DNA from: Ceratorhiza oryzae-sativae
Lineage: Eukaryota > Basidiomycota > Agaricomycetes > Cantharellales > Ceratobasidiaceae
Direction: 5' to 3'
Assembly: GCA_030998015.1 (NCBI GenBank)
Contig: JARWMV010000243.1
Location: 1,116,001 to 1,180,000, forward strand
DNA length: 64,000 nt
Part shown: positions 23,480-36,259 of the stretch, piece by piece
Layout: each line of letters starts with the position of its first letter
How positions within the stretch are numbered: position 1 is the stretch's first letter
Notes under the pieces: model-generated
The model's database searches: none
The model's input: the letters and a program-made list of their open reading frames with translations, nothing else
Told to the model about the DNA's origin: nothing
Position numbers and translations under genes: made by a program

Positions 23480-25125
23480 TATCGATAAAAACTTTTGAGG
23501 ACTAACCTGCGGCTCCTGGATTATCCTTTCCTCTTTGCTGCGATCCTGGTTATACTTTTGGATAAAACCCAGTACTTCTGAACTATCGATGGAGAAAAGT
23601 TAGGAGCCGATTTTGAGTATGATCGACTAATCGGTTCACTCACTGTATATTCTGGAACCTCTTCAACAGGGACACTGGGACGGCAACGTTCGGGTCCACC
23701 CCAGTATGCTCAGCGTTGTAAAAAGCCTGTATTTTATTCAATAAAATATATAAAATGAACATGCCATATACCACTGACCCTGGCAAATATGCTCCCTCAG
23801 AAAAGCCGTATACCCGCTGCCTTTGCTACAAGCGGAATAGTGCACTGAATAGGAATCATCAATCCCACCCAAAAGGTCAATAGTTTAAATGATCGACGCA
23901 CAATTCGATGTTCTTGCGTCTTGGCACTAGGATCATACTCTTTAGACTCTTCCCAGACCAGGTTCCCCTGAGTGTTGCGTCGCAAGGTCCATTGTAAGCC
24001 TGAGAGGATGCACGATTAGGTCCGGAGACATGTACGAATGTAAATGCTGCTCACCGAGAAAGTTGTTTGCGTAACAAAACTAGACGATGAAATATCAGTC
24101 AGTTGGTATCATACATTGAACGAAAATGAACCCACGTCCGTCAGCAGCTAAAGGATAGGTCAAAGTTTGTAAGGCCGAATCTATTACGGAGCGCCGAGTA
24201 CAACCATCATTCTTGTCTCGTCTGGGCCTATTAGCAGCTTGCTGAGTTCCTGGGGATTTATTCTCAGATGGGGAACCAGACAAAGATGGCTATCGGTAGC
24301 CTACCTTGGATGGAAGGGCGTGTCCAGCTCCTTGGTAATAGTCATCAGGAAGAACTAATTTGTTGATTAGCCTATATCGATCAAATCTCTTGAGGTTACT
24401 CACAGTTGAATCCTTTGCCATCTGTTGGCCTTTCCGAGTGGCCGGCCACTACCAAAAGAGTTTTTTTAAAATACTGCACCCACAGACGATCGAGCGGACA
24501 GAGTCTTACGGTACACGAATTTGGAAGCACCAATGCGGCGCAAATTCACAAGTTTCTTTTTCTGACACGGGTAAACTCGTCAGACGGATAAAGTAAGATC
24601 GAGATGGATGAGCCTCACCAGCCTATCTAGATGCATGTCTCGATTCACGGCTGAAAAAAATCGGCTGTTTGGCGACTGTATCATCGATTTAGCCAAGTCT
24701 GATATCCGATAAATGTCCAAGCGATTGTCTATAGTATTTAGCTCGAGTTCCGGGGTATGACGACCGAAAGTTTATCATATGCGTAATCGCTCGAGGCCTG
24801 TCAACGATTAGCAGTGAGGGCAAGCACAGAATGACCGAAAAGGTCTGCGTACTATGAGCGCTGCGGTAATGAAACCAAACAGTGAGCCCTTCAGTCCGAC
24901 CCCGAGTATTTTTTTCTGTGAGTCGTTGTCCAAAGACTCGGATGGTTTAGTGGTGACGGCCGACGAGGGTAGCCCATCGCCACTCTCAGTCGGCGTGGAT
25001 GACGAAGGTGAGCCACGGAGAGTTGGTGTCGTGGACTGATCCATGGGGATGTCGGTGGTATGTGGACTAGGGGGGCGATGAGCAAAGCCACCACTGGGGA
25101 AAGAGCCAACGCGCGGAAAACACAT
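23480..25125 (-). CDS. Multi-exon hypothetical membrane protein
   Basis: Several minus-strand blocks appear to be exons of one unrecognised gene. The N-terminus begins at 25125 (MCFPRVG) or 25044 (MDQSTTPTLRG) with a Ser/Thr/Pro-rich segment, followed by a hydrophobic stretch (GLKGSLFGFITAALI). Then come ELELNTIDNRLDIYRISDLAK near 24690, KKKLVNLRRIGASKFVYRK near 24520, and VQYFKKTLLVVAGHSERP near 24440. A low-complexity SPSENKSPGTQQ segment is near 24260. A membrane helix LLTFWVGLMIPIQCTIPLVA is near 23850, and the C-terminal SEVLGFIQKYNQDRSKEER is near 23560. One or two exon joins are out of frame by one base (near 24755 and 23800), so exact structure is uncertain. No family was recognised. 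Confidence 0.45.
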
Positions 25126-27702
25126 CTAGCGCGGGGTTTGGAACAGCAGATGCCGCCTTTTTATAGAGCCACTAGTAGACAAAAGTAGTAGAGTCACGAT
25201 GAGTCTACCTTTTCATAACGTCAAAACAGGGAAGCGACTCCAATGCCTATCCCGAAGAACTAGCAGGGGTGCAATGCAACTCGTGCGGCTTTTTGTTGGG
25301 GCGCATTCAACCGGGGGCCTTCTAGACAAAAGACTGATGCCAGATTGCCACTTTCATCACCATCCTATACGCACTTGGTTGTGCAAATGGCTCGAGAACC
25401 AGTCAATCCACTTGCGACATGTCAGCACCTACTGCGGACTGTGGTGGTGCGGCTTACCGAGTATGAAACTCATCGAACATAATGACTAGGTCAACCAGCG
25501 AACGTACGACTACCGAAGAGCCATCAAGCCGCATTACGACCGATCTTGGCATTGCCTTTTAATCTCTCAGCCTGCCGATTTGGATCAGGCAGGATGAAGC
25601 GCACCGCGGACAGCTAAGATCAGACCGAGGATCACAAGCACGCACTGTGGCAGAGTACAAAATTGACGCCCGAGTCATGGGGGCCGTAGCTGGATTTGAG
25701 AGCGGTGCAGCGATTTACGCTGCGCTATTACATCCCTCGGCATGACTCGCGCACTTTGGCTGAACCGGCCGGGCTTCAAAGCCCGAGTCGACGAAAAGAG
25801 AGGGCCGGTGACGCGTAGCATTGTCCTTTGCTTGATCAATAAAAATCAGTGGGTGTTACGGGACAGCGTCCGACTAGAGAGAAGATAGATGACCAAAGCT
25901 TACTAGACTCGGCGGCAGGCTTTTAGTAACCGGTAGGCGAGCAGAGTAGAAGCGAAAATGGCGGACAGGCGCTAATTAGGGTCCTCGCTTCAAGCTAGGT
26001 GCATGCCCAAGACACGCGACGGTTCTGCAACCAACTCGCCTGGTCTCTCCACCCGTCTGGCTACTCAGGCACATGAACGACAGGACCCCTTACTATATGA
26101 GCAAGCAGGTGTCGCAATTTCTTCGCGATCGGAGGTCGGTCAAACCGAGATAGCGATTTCAGAAGACGCTGATGCGATCCTAGATCAAGCGCTTGGACCC
26201 CCCCAAAAAAGCTGAATCCGACATAGAGGAGTGGTTTCAATGGTTCTAGAATCCATACAGTAATGGAGCACGAGACACATCGGGGCGATATGATCTAGCA
26301 GCGAGCGAACAGGGCGCGGTTCGGATTTGACGAAAACACCGCCGTTGGCCCGCGATCCTAGCGCATACAATAGCGGCATATTGGCCCCGCTGTAGCGTGA
26401 AAACCTAGGACCAACTCCTTGACGTGCTTGAGGGCTGGAGCGGGCCGAAAACCGATTGGGCCCAATCGGACGCACCAGAGCACGCCAAAGATGGACCTCT
26501 GAACTAACGCTAATTGTGCTCAGGTCCCACTCAATAGATCCTCCGAAGCGGGTAATCGATGGAAACGTGCAAAAGATGATGAGCACCCGGTTCGCTCACA
26601 ATTTGTTCAAGCGATATGCCCCAGTTTGGCGTTTAAGCTCGTGAGCATATCCAAGTCCCGAGCGAAAAGGCCAAAGCCGCTCGGAAAGTCCTTGTGATGT
26701 CAAGTTTGAGCTAGGCACGATTCTTGCTGCAATGCGCGATTGATGCGAGACTAAACCTCGACGACTGCAGACGAGCCTGACCATGATTTGAAAATCTCGA
26801 GATCAGAGCTCGGCTTGATGCTTTTCTAGATTCCTATTTTGATAGTCGTACATATCTATCTCATTGCCACTCTGGGACATTGGCCCAGGGGAGGATTAGG
26901 TCTCGTCGGGATCCAGCGATGGACTCCGCAGCGCCACATGTCAAGCGCCGTGGCTACGGCCAAATCAAATACTGGTGGGGGTGGACAACATCTAAACCCG
27001 GCTCGCATTGAATCAACGGTTCCACTGAGAGAAAGAGTGGTTGAAAGAGAGCAAGTGGCAGGCGAGACCAAGGTTAGCGTCGATTGCACAGAGCGTCGAG
27101 ATCTGGTGGTGACAAGACGAGCACAAGAATAGCTAAAATTCAATGACCAGGCTCGGTCGTAATCGAGTCCTCATTTTGGCACGAAGCATCACGACGACCA
27201 TATTGTTGAGACGCACGCTGGAGATTCGATATTCCCAATGTTCCAAATTCAGACACAAGAGATACAGACTTGCTAAAGTTGCCAAGCATCGTCCCGACGG
27301 AATCTTCCCCCTGACTACAGATCGAAGTCTTTTAAACTTGCCGAGTGGCCGAGGTCGAGCGGCATTCTAGGCAGACAGGCTGATACGCATGTGCCAGTGA
27401 AAGACGCGAACAAAAACACAGAAAAGCACACACACTGTGTATTGTTATCTGGGTGGGATGTACGTGGCGTGGGCCGCATACACGCGGCGAAACGCGGTGG
27501 TGGGGCTGGTGCCAAACAAGGGGAAGCCTGGCCGGGTGCCGGCGGCAACGGATGAATAAAAGCAGCGGGTCGCGTAGACAACGGCCCCCAGAAAAGACGC
27601 CGTCTGTCGCTGTCGCTGAGCCTATAAGTGTTTGCCCCTCCCTCGTTCGAGCGCCCCACCACCGCAGGCCGGTCCACGCAGGTCGTCTACACACACTCCA
27701 CC
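25126..27702. other. Gene-poor region upstream of NADPH oxidase
   Basis: No gene is supported across about 2.5 kb. A plus-strand frame at 26003-26215 starting MPKTRDGSATNSPGLS resembles the start of a retroelement gag-like polyprotein, but nothing follows in frame. The final 300 bases are the oxidase promoter. Confidence 0.4.
27623..27628 (+). promoter_or_regulatory. TATA-like element of the NADPH oxidase gene
   Basis: TATAAG lies 75-80 bases before the ATG at 27703, in otherwise GC-rich promoter sequence. Assigned by position and similarity only. Confidence 0.35.
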
Positions 27703-29994
27703 ATGAACCGCGCCGACGGCCTCGACTTTGCCGACCGCGATCCCGCGTCGGACCAGCACCCCGACGTCCCCCGCTCCAATCTCCAGCGCAACAAGACCGA
27801 GCGCGGCCGCCTCCAGGGCCTCATGCGCGTCAACTCGAGCACCGGCACCCCCGCCGCCCCCGTCGCGCAGCAGGCCGCCGGCGTCGTCGCCGGCTGGCGC
27901 GAGCGCTGGAGCCGCTGGATGGTCAACGACGGCGGCCGCCAGCTGTTCTTTGGCGTCTACGTGTTTCTCCACCTCCTCGTCTTTGCCCTCGGCTTCATCC
28001 ACTATGACCTCAAGGACAACGCCGAGGGCGCCCGTGCGCTCTTTGGCATCACCTTTCGTACGTCTCTCGTCTGGTCCACCAACCCCCCCCCCCCGGCTGA
28101 CACCGACCCACAGCGATCGCCCGCACGGCCGCGCTCGTCCTGCACGTCGACGCGGCGTTCATCCTGCTGCCCGTCTGCCGAAACTTTATCTCGGTCCTGC
28201 GTGTCTCGCCGCTGGGCGAGATCATCCCGTTCGACAAGAACATCACGTTCCACAAAGCCACCGGCTGGTCCATCGCCTTTTTCTCCGCCGTCCACATCCT
28301 CGCCCACATGGTCAACTTTACCAAGCTCGGTCTCACCCAGACCAGGCAGATCGGCCCCCTCCTCGCCTTGTTCATGGCCGCCAACTTTGCAACCGGCCCC
28401 GGACTCACCGGCTGGATCATGACCGCCGCCCTCGGCATCATGGTCTGGTTCGCCATGGAAAAACGCAGGCGCGCCCACTTTGAGCGCTTTTGGTACTCGC
28501 ACCATCTCTTTATCGTCTTTTTCATCAACTGGCAGCTCCACGGCATGTTTTGCATGATCAAGCCCGACAGGCCCCCCTACTGCAGCTTCAACACCATTGG
28601 TGTCTTTTGGCGCTACTGGCTCGTCGGAGGCCTCATCTTTATCTATGAGCGCATCCTGCGTGAAATTCGCTCCCGTCACCGCACCTACATTTCCAAGGTC
28701 ATCCAGCATCCCAGCAAGGTCATGGAGGTCCAGATCAAAAAGGTCGGTCTTTGTTCGTTGAATCTGCATTATGTACTGAACAGAATCACAGGAAAAAACG
28801 ACGACCCGTGCCGGCCAGTACATCTTCCTCAACTGCCCCGAGGTCTCCTACTTCCAATGGCATCCGTTTACCCTCACCTCTGCCCCCGAAGAAGACTACA
28901 TCTCGGTCCATATTCGTGTCGTTGGAGACTTTACAACCGGTACGTTCTCGGTCCCTAGTGTGCAGATACGCAGAGAGCCTGGCCTCTCCGCATCTCCACA
29001 GGGATACGCATTTCCTTGGCTACCGGCAGTCACTGACCCGCGTTTCCCTTTGCTATTTTTATCACCTCTACCGATCCCGGTTGTAATCACTGCTGCGGAC
29101 TCGCTATTTGACACCACAACACGCTCATCAATCTCCAACAGCCTTTTCCAAGGCGCTCGGATGCGACTTTGACTCGAAGCCCAAGGACGGCAAGCAAGAA
29201 AAGTCCAAGGTCGTCGGAACCCAGGCCAACCCGCCCATCAACCGGGTTCTGCCCCGTGTCATGGTCGACGGTCCGTTTGGAAGCGCGAGCGAGGATTTCT
29301 TAAAGGTGAGAGAGCCCTCCCGCTTGTGTCTGTCCATCTCATGTGACTGATGTCGTGCGTCTTAGTTTGAAACGGTCCTGCTCGTTGGCGCCGGTATCGG
29401 TGTCACGCCGTTTGCGTCCATTCTGAAATCCATCTGGTACCGCATGAACAACTTTAACGACTCGAAACCGACCCGGCTCTCCAAGGTCTATTTCACGTGG
29501 GTCATTCGAGACTTTGGCACCGCCGAGTGGTTCCACTCGCTCTTGCACGCCATCGAGGAGCAAGACACCCAGAACCGCATCGAGATTTCGATCTATCTGA
29601 CGGCCAAGATCAAAGAAGACGACATGAACAACATTCTCGTGAGTCTTGTCCTTTCTCGGCGCAACCGAGCACGCGAGTCCTGATGCACGGGTGACAGGTT
29701 CAAGATGTCGGAGCCGAGCGCGATGCGATTACGTCCTTGCGCGCCCCAACGCATTTCGGACGACCCAACTGGGATCGCGTGTTTTCGAGTATCGGGGCCA
29801 AGCACCCCGAGACGGATGTCGGTGTGGTATGCCTCCCGTCCCCCTGTTCTGTATATATCACCTTGAACTGACGGTGCTCTGCGTGCTAGTTTTTCTGCGG
29901 GCCGGCTGCATTGTCCAAGACGCTCAAGACCATGTCGAACAAGTACACGACGCCCAAGGGCACCCGGTTCTTCTTTGGCAAGGAGAATTTCTAG
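27703..29994 (+). CDS. noxB: NADPH oxidase, NoxB-like class
   Basis: Plasma or internal membrane flavocytochrome that passes electrons from cytosolic NADPH through FAD and two hemes to oxygen, making superoxide. Fungal Nox enzymes control hyphal differentiation and infection. Seven exons (27703-28057, 28114-28742, 28792-28939, 29142-29305, 29366-29638, 29698-29826, 29890-29994) give 600 residues. The roughly 85-residue hydrophilic N-terminal extension before the first membrane helix points to NoxB rather than NoxA. Heme-ligand histidines fit [11 protein letters not shown], the HILAHM helix and [11 protein letters not shown]. The FAD motif [12 protein letters not shown], the NADPH motifs [13 protein letters not shown] and FFCGPAALS, and the C-terminal FFFGKENF are all present. 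No EF-hands are seen. Exon 1 and surroundings are very GC-rich compared with neighbours. Confidence 0.93.
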
Positions 29995-30753
29995 TGTGCG
30001 CACGGAGAGAGAGAGAGAGGTGTATATATCTGGATGGAGAATGCTGTAGTTTGTTTGATAGTGATCTTGTTTGTGGAATATATACTTTCGTTTTTTTTTT
30101 CTTTCAATCTTGTGCGATCATTTCAGTCATGAACGTTGATCGAGGCCCAAAGAACGTTGGTTTGCCGCCACTCCCAGGGGTTTTTAATCACAAAATTCCC
30201 TTGGCCAAACGGGAATATTGAGGGCCCGCAATTCAAACTTCAGAGCAGCTTTAGAGAAAATCAACGCTATTATAGCTCGTTGTTGGAGCTTCGACCCCTG
30301 CAGGTACGATACCAAAGTAGGGTGCATTGTGCCGAATCTGTCAAAAAAAAAACCCCCCACACTAAAATCCTCATCTGTCCTGTGGAATGTGCTCTGAAGT
30401 CTAGGTCTGGTACCACTACGGGCCCTCATTGATATGGTCTCCCCCTGGGCTCCAGATTTTGTCTCTCACATTTGGAGGTCTGCGCTGCCTAGGTTCAGAA
30501 TTCCACACCCACGAGGACGTATATGTCATCCCACCCCAGCTCTGTCTGTAATAACATGCTCTTGAATCCTACATCCTTGGATGAAATCACTGTTGAAGCA
30601 TAAATTGATTGCATGTTTCCGGAACAAGTACACAATGTTTCACGCGCTACCTCCCAAAAAGCAGGTGAATACCAGAAGAAAAAAAAAAAGCATGGTGTGG
30701 TATATGAGCAATGAGAATGAATCCGTGATTCACAAAGTGTGCGCGTATCATAG
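29995..30753. other. Intergenic, oxidase 3' flank
   Basis: No gene supported. It contains a GA-rich tract at about 30004-30018 and an A run near 30680. Two convergent genes end on either side. Confidence 0.45.
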
Positions 30754-33068
30754 TCAACCTGTATGCCGTGCAGGGTCCGAAGGTCTGGGTTGGGGATTGG
30801 ATAAACCCTCGACCGGCGCTACAAATTGTTGAAAATCTTGGATACCCCATAGCGGCATTGCTTGGATAAAGTTAGCGTTGACCGTATAGCATTTCTGAAT
30901 CTTTTCCTCGACTCGTTGGACTTGATGCTCCTGGTTCGGAAGGAGTCGGTAGGCACGCGCAGCATCATCATAGCACTTTCTAGCGCCAGCCCGGAAGCCT
31001 TGACCTTGCCGGATGAAGCAATCCCCCTGGTGCTCCTTGCTTCGAGCAAAGAGGCCTGTATCCCCCTCCTTCTCCGCAATGGCTACTGCCGAGTTGAAAC
31101 AACGATGAGCTGCCTCCCAGTTTGCGACGTCGACTTCTAGAAGGCCGATGGCGACCAAGCACCACTAGATCGAACGGTTAGGATTGTTCGTATGATCTCG
31201 CAAACAAATAAACAAAAAAACTTGCCCCAGACCGAACGTGCAATCCTGCGTTCCTACATCCTTCGAATGCGCTCTCCAGGTACTCGCGAGCGAGTACAAG
31301 ATTTCCGGTCGCCCGTTCAGTCATGGCTAGATCTTGTATCGTATCCAACTGTCGTTTGAGATCCCCGACCTTGCGGAAGGTGTCACGAGCCCCATGATGC
31401 AAGTCCGCGCCGCGTCGTAGTCGCGAGAGAGGTGTGTGTCCAGCCGAGGTCCTGGAGGCACGATGCGTGTCGAACGATGTCCCCTAGACCATCGAACAGA
31501 TCACGAGCTTTTTCATAATAGTCGAGCGCTTCCTTGAACGCCCCTCGATTGAACGCCTCTTCACCTTGCTTTCTATGTTGAAGAGCCGAGTCGAACCGAG
31601 CTGGATCTTCGTCGAGGTACAGTGCATCATCTACAAGCACTATGAGCGCGTGTACAAAACAAGTCAAGAATAAGTCGTACCATCATGCGTCGTGGATATA
31701 TCTGCGAATCGAGTCGTGTGTATGATCTCGGTGATGGTAGGTCGTGCTTCCGGATCAAGCGCCCAGCAGTTTTCGAGGGTAGGCCATAACAACCCCGTCA
31801 GGAATGTATCTGTATTCAGATCATCCTCCGTGGGTCGCGGGTTGTGTTTGCCAGCTATGATGGCTGGGACGGCCGCAAACTCGGTCGGAAACTGTGGGTA
31901 TGGTATATTGCCTGTTAAGATCTTTCTAGCTCTATCAGTATCACGCTTATGGCCTTTGCAAGCGTATACTAAACTTGCCTCGTAGACCAGGTGACCCCAG
32001 GCCCATATATCAGTCGCCGAAGTTGGACGCAGGGGAGGCTCTGCATTCACGTGTCTGTGCAACGCTTCGGGTGTCATCCAACGAAGGGTTCCCGGCCCTA
32101 CCACAGTCATCGTTTGATTATTCTGAGGTCTCGGGACTGTTCTGGATAGACCAAAATCTGCAATCTTTGCCACAAATCCTTCGGCAATGAGAATGTTTGC
32201 CTATCGAAAACTAAGCATACCGAGCCATGTTCTGATACAACACTCACCGATTTGATATCACCGTGCATGACTGGCCCTGTTGGAGCAGTGTGCATGTAGT
32301 GAAGACCATCCGTGAAATCACGGATCTAAGAGTGATGTTCATCAATCTCATGTCAAAACGCTTGCCCTTATAGCTCACTATGCTACATCGCAGGGATCTA
32401 TCGAGCTTATGCTTCATTGACTGGAGAAACTGTATTTCATCGGTTAGTATAGTTTTTATCGCCTGAGGGTAGAACATACATCCAAAAGGCTACCGTGATG
32501 GCACCAAGGCGAAACTAATTGTGGCACAATCTCGTCGTTATCTGGATCGACTATCCAGCCGTATAGCTCCAAAATATTCTTGTGCTTTAGCCGATTCCAA
32601 ATCCTGATCTCATGTTCGAGTCGCTGTCGCCACCAAGAACATTGATTACCTTGCATTCGGAAATATATTAACGACCCACATTTCTCAGAGTGTGATGCGG
32701 GATACCCTGCTGGACGAGCGCAACTTTGATCGCCAACTAAAGACAGCAACAGCCCGTTGATGAAAAAGGCTCTATCTCGTAGCGCGGAACGTACCTGTTC
32801 GCCATTAGGATCGTAAACCCAGTGCCCACTACCATATATAGATTTAGGTTAGAATGCCACACCATTGTTTCAATTGGTCGCACCGCCAAATTGTGGCCGA
32901 TCCGCCACGTCCAACAGGCCCCAACCCAAGTGTCTTGACCTGCCCATGGAGATTTGTTACTGACATTGGATGCGAAACGATGGGCAAGGGGAGATAGGAG
33001 GATGATAGAGCTCACGAGGTGCAGGCTCTACGTCGCCTCGTTGTGCTTTTCACTTTTGATAGGATCAT
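30754..33068 (-). CDS. Protein kinase with C-terminal TPR-like repeats
   Basis: Predicted Ser/Thr (tyrosine-kinase-like group) kinase followed by tetratricopeptide-type helices. The N-lobe near 32570-32640 has RQRLEHEIRIWNRLKHKNIL. The hinge region reads PQLVSPWCHHGSLLD. The catalytic loop is split by an intron: GPVMHGDIKS joins NILIAEGFVAK, giving H-G-D-x-K-x-x-N rather than H-R-D. The magnesium loop ADFGLSR and a GTLRWMTPEAL activation-segment end follow near 32060-32160. After the kinase, helical repeats carry ALDYYEKARDLFDGLGD near 31520 and NWEAAHRCFNSAVAIAEKEGD near 31080. The 5' exons (33068 is a plausible ATG) and the extreme N-lobe are uncertain, and no glycine loop is seen clearly. 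Such kinase-TPR genes are often expanded in agaricomycetes. Confidence 0.8.
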
Positions 33069-33783
33069 GACATGGGAGACGAAAATAGAAAGATACTTTG
33101 CGCTCCTCAAAGGGCCGTGTTCGGACCCGAAAGCAAGCGAATTATTCCCGTAATTATATACCAATCAGACCGTGTATTATTAATACAAGGATACGATGCG
33201 CCAGAATATCTTGGAATTAAATCGTAAAGCTGCAGGTGGAGAAGAGCGGATGAGCTTGGCGCTTCTCGCCCCTTGATATTACATAATTATGCCGGCTCCG
33301 AACCTCCCCGATTCGAACAACGTCTGCCAGGACCGTCAATTAACATCGCGGCGCAGGAGTCACCCTCTTCTCCTCATGATTAGATTAGAATAGTAGTCAT
33401 CAGCCCTGCGAGGGATTCTCAGCAACGCATCCTTGCCAGACGCAAAGTTTAGCATTCAGCCGCGGATTTGAACCGCACCGGTTAATTCACTCGCGAAGAG
33501 CTGCTCTTGGCCAGAAATGTGAGTCTGTATCCTGCTCATTTGATATAAATCAGATTTACCTTCAATGCCGAAGCTTGGCATGCTTTTGTGGTCAGGTTCA
33601 TCCCGGGTGAAGAAGGCGGAACGCTTGGCAGCTTCGGAATGGGGCTCTTCTCTATGAATCGGTCAAATACCCAAGTTACGATATTGAGCGCTACGACAAC
33701 CGAGGAGCCCCGCAATCGCCACGCTCTTGTCGTTCTTGGTTCTTTACGACACGTAGCTCATTCACGGCCTTCAAGCATTTTCT
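33069..33783. other. Intergenic between kinase and MFS genes
   Basis: A divergent promoter region. It contains a tRNA B-box-like sequence on the minus strand near 33461-33475 but no foldable tRNA (see rejected). No gene supported. Confidence 0.45.
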
Positions 33784-35872
33784 ATGGTAGATCGTTGTCA
33801 TCACACACGATCAGTTCACTCTGTTAATCCTTCCTTTCTGCGCAGCCTTTCTTTTATGACGAGAACCACCCAGACCCGCCAGAGGTTCGCAACTGGTGGG
33901 TGCATCTCATCGCGATTTCAGTTAGCATGGGTGCAGCAGCCAGTGCGTAGCTTGCATCATTTGATCGTGACCCACCGCTGATCCAATCTGCTGTAAAAGT
34001 GGGTTACGACACAGGTGTAATTGGTGGCACTCTTGCTCTGCCATCATTTCGCCGTGATTTTGGCCTTGATCGGGCATCTCAACACGAACGTGACACCCTG
34101 AGCGGAAACATCGTATCAACTTTTCAGGTGACGTGAGGATTGTCAATCTGCGCATGTCTGCTGATGGCGCTCCATAGGCCGGGACTTTCTTCGGTTCTTT
34201 GTTGACATTCCCTCTTGTTGAGAAGTACGGACGCAGGAAAGGCATGCTGGCAGCCGGATGCGTTTTCATGATTGGTGCTGTTTTGATGACTGCAGCCAAT
34301 GGCCGCCTTGGTATGATATATGCTGGGCGGGGGGTAGCCGGGCTTGGGATAGGTATGGGCCACTTTCATTGCATGAATTGCCGCTTAATCCTATCATATT
34401 AGGATCCGCTTCCCTCATCATTCCAGTCTACATAGCGGAGATTTCACCGCCTTCCATCCGTGGCCGCTTGGTGGGCATCTTCGAGATCCTCTCCCAAGGA
34501 GGTAGTATGCTCGGGTTTTGGATCAACTATATCATGGATCGCACCGTTAGTCCTAATACCCAAACCAGTGGATTATCCCTCTCGCCCTTCAAATGCTGCC
34601 AGGGCTGTTCCTTTTGATAGGTGCTGCTTTGGCACCAGAGAGCCCAAGGTGGCTTGCAAAGAATGAGCTTTGGGACAAGGCTCGGATCATCTCAATAAGC
34701 TGCGCCAGTTGCCCGCAGACTCCAAATATATCGAGATGAACTTCAGGGCAAGCAGCACCTATTTTCCACACTTGAATCACTCTGAAGCATGTGTTTAGGC
34801 ATCAGAGACCAACTCGAAAACGAGCGTCTCATGGCTCGGAGGACTGGTCACTCGCGTTGGAGTAGTTTCAAAGAGCTATTTATGAAAGGCAACCGAAATC
34901 GCGTCGCTATCGGCTTGACACTCATGATGTGCAGAATATGACCGGCGTAAACGTATGTTCGATCTTACGCTTTGGGATCCCCTCTCATCGGATGGATAGA
35001 TTATAACCTATTATTCACCTCGGATCTTTGAGACTCTTGGTTTAACCGGCACTTCAACTAAGCTCTTCGCGACCGGGTTTTACGGTGTCGCCAAGACACT
35101 TGGCATGATCATATTCTCCGTTTGGCTGGTTGAGCGAATCGGACGGCGTAAAGGTTTAATCGTAAGTGCTTCGTGCCTCGCTTTGGTTGGATCATCTGAT
35201 TTATGATCCACCAGTTTGGCGGACTTATCGGATCGCTCCCTATGTGGTACATCGGAGGCTATGTATTTGTTGCGGATCCTGCCTCTAAAGCCGCAGCTGG
35301 TGAATATACCCGTAATGGGTGGGGTTACCTTGCTATGGTATGCGTCTACTTGTACGGTCTCATCTATTGCATGACCTGGCAAGGTACGCCTTGGCTTTCC
35401 ATACGAACCTCTTTCAACTTTTTAAACCTACTCGTAGGGATAACGTGGGTTTACTGCTCCGAGATATTCCCAATTCGTATTCGCATGCTCTGCGTGGCTC
35501 TCACTACCGCCGACCAATGGTTGTGGTCATTCATTGTATCCCGCACCACACCTTACATGATTACTAGTCTTGGATATGGTATGTTTACTTCCGCGCAAGG
35601 GTGAATCATCTGATCCTTCGATTATAGGGACGTACTTCTTTTTCGCCTCCTTAATGATCGTCTTTGGTGCTTGGGCGTATTTCTTTGTTCCCGAGACCAA
35701 GGGAAAGACACTTGAAGACATGGACGAGATATTTGGTGTTCCCAATATAGATCATGCAGTAATTTCTGCCAGACCTGCTAGTGTCGGATATGGTGATGAC
35801 CTCAAGTCAGAGATTGAACAACACGAGTTCAGTCTTGCGCACAAGGCCCAGGAGCCAATCAAGCAGAATTGA
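33784..35872 (+). CDS. MFS sugar/quinate-type transporter (two apparent 1-base gaps)
   Basis: Twelve-helix major facilitator of the sugar-porter family, probably importing a sugar or quinate-like acid with protons. The first exon is only ATG (33784-33786), followed by an intron to an acceptor at 33850. The protein then opens PFFYDENHPDPPEVRNWW. Family motifs: GYDTGVIGGT, the loop EKYGRRKGM, PESPRWLAKNELWD, NMTGVNVITYYSPRIF, ERIGRRKG, and the C-terminal PETKGKTLEDMDEIF. Introns lie near 34350, 34955, 35165 and 35390. Two places lose frame by one missing base: 34684-34685 (KA to DHLNKLRQLPAD) and 34931-34932 (MMC to QNMTG). Both fit single G/C omissions. If the omissions are assembly errors the gene is intact; if real, it is a pseudogene. 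Confidence 0.85.
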
Positions 35873-36259
35873 TGATGTAAGTGAACCAAATCCTCAAGTT
35901 TCATTGCGCCAAAGTTGACCTCAGGGATGTCTAAATGCAGTGTCGAGCTAAAACTGAATGTATTCGTGTAGTATAAGAGATTGACTTGGCCTCAGGAGTC
36001 TTATTCGCATATAGGAGATAAATTTTTCAATAAAGAAAGGGAAGTAGAGGCAGTAATTTGTTTTGCCGCCTATCTAATACTTGGCGCGTGCCTTGAGATC
36101 AGTGGGGTTCGCATATACTCCGTTGCCCTGCCTTGTCACGTGAGTTATATAGCAGTTGAACTTGTCCACCACCTTTATCTATCGAGGGCCGCAATCTTGA
36201 GACAGACACTTGCTATCATTTTACGACACACTTACGTTTTTCTTGTTCTCGCTTTCCCG
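35873..36259. promoter_or_regulatory. Upstream region of the TAD2-like gene
   Basis: A 387-base gap between tandem genes. A GTCACGTGAG element with a CACGTG core at 36137-36142 lies about 120 bases before the ATG at 36260. Confidence 0.45.

Noticed and set aside
26003..26215. Start of a retrotransposon gag-like polyprotein (MPKTRDGSATNSPG)
   Set aside because: No following gag, protease or reverse transcriptase and no long terminal repeats seen; the resemblance is to general style only.
27453..28483. Several long overlapping frames on both strands
   Set aside because: They are by-products of the very GC-rich first exons of the NADPH oxidase gene, whose own frame carries all family motifs.
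33440..33530. Possible tRNA on the minus strand, with GGTTCAAATCC as a B box
   Set aside because: The T-arm pairs, but the seven bases after it (GCTGAAT) have no matching 5' acceptor strand upstream, and no anticodon arm could be built.
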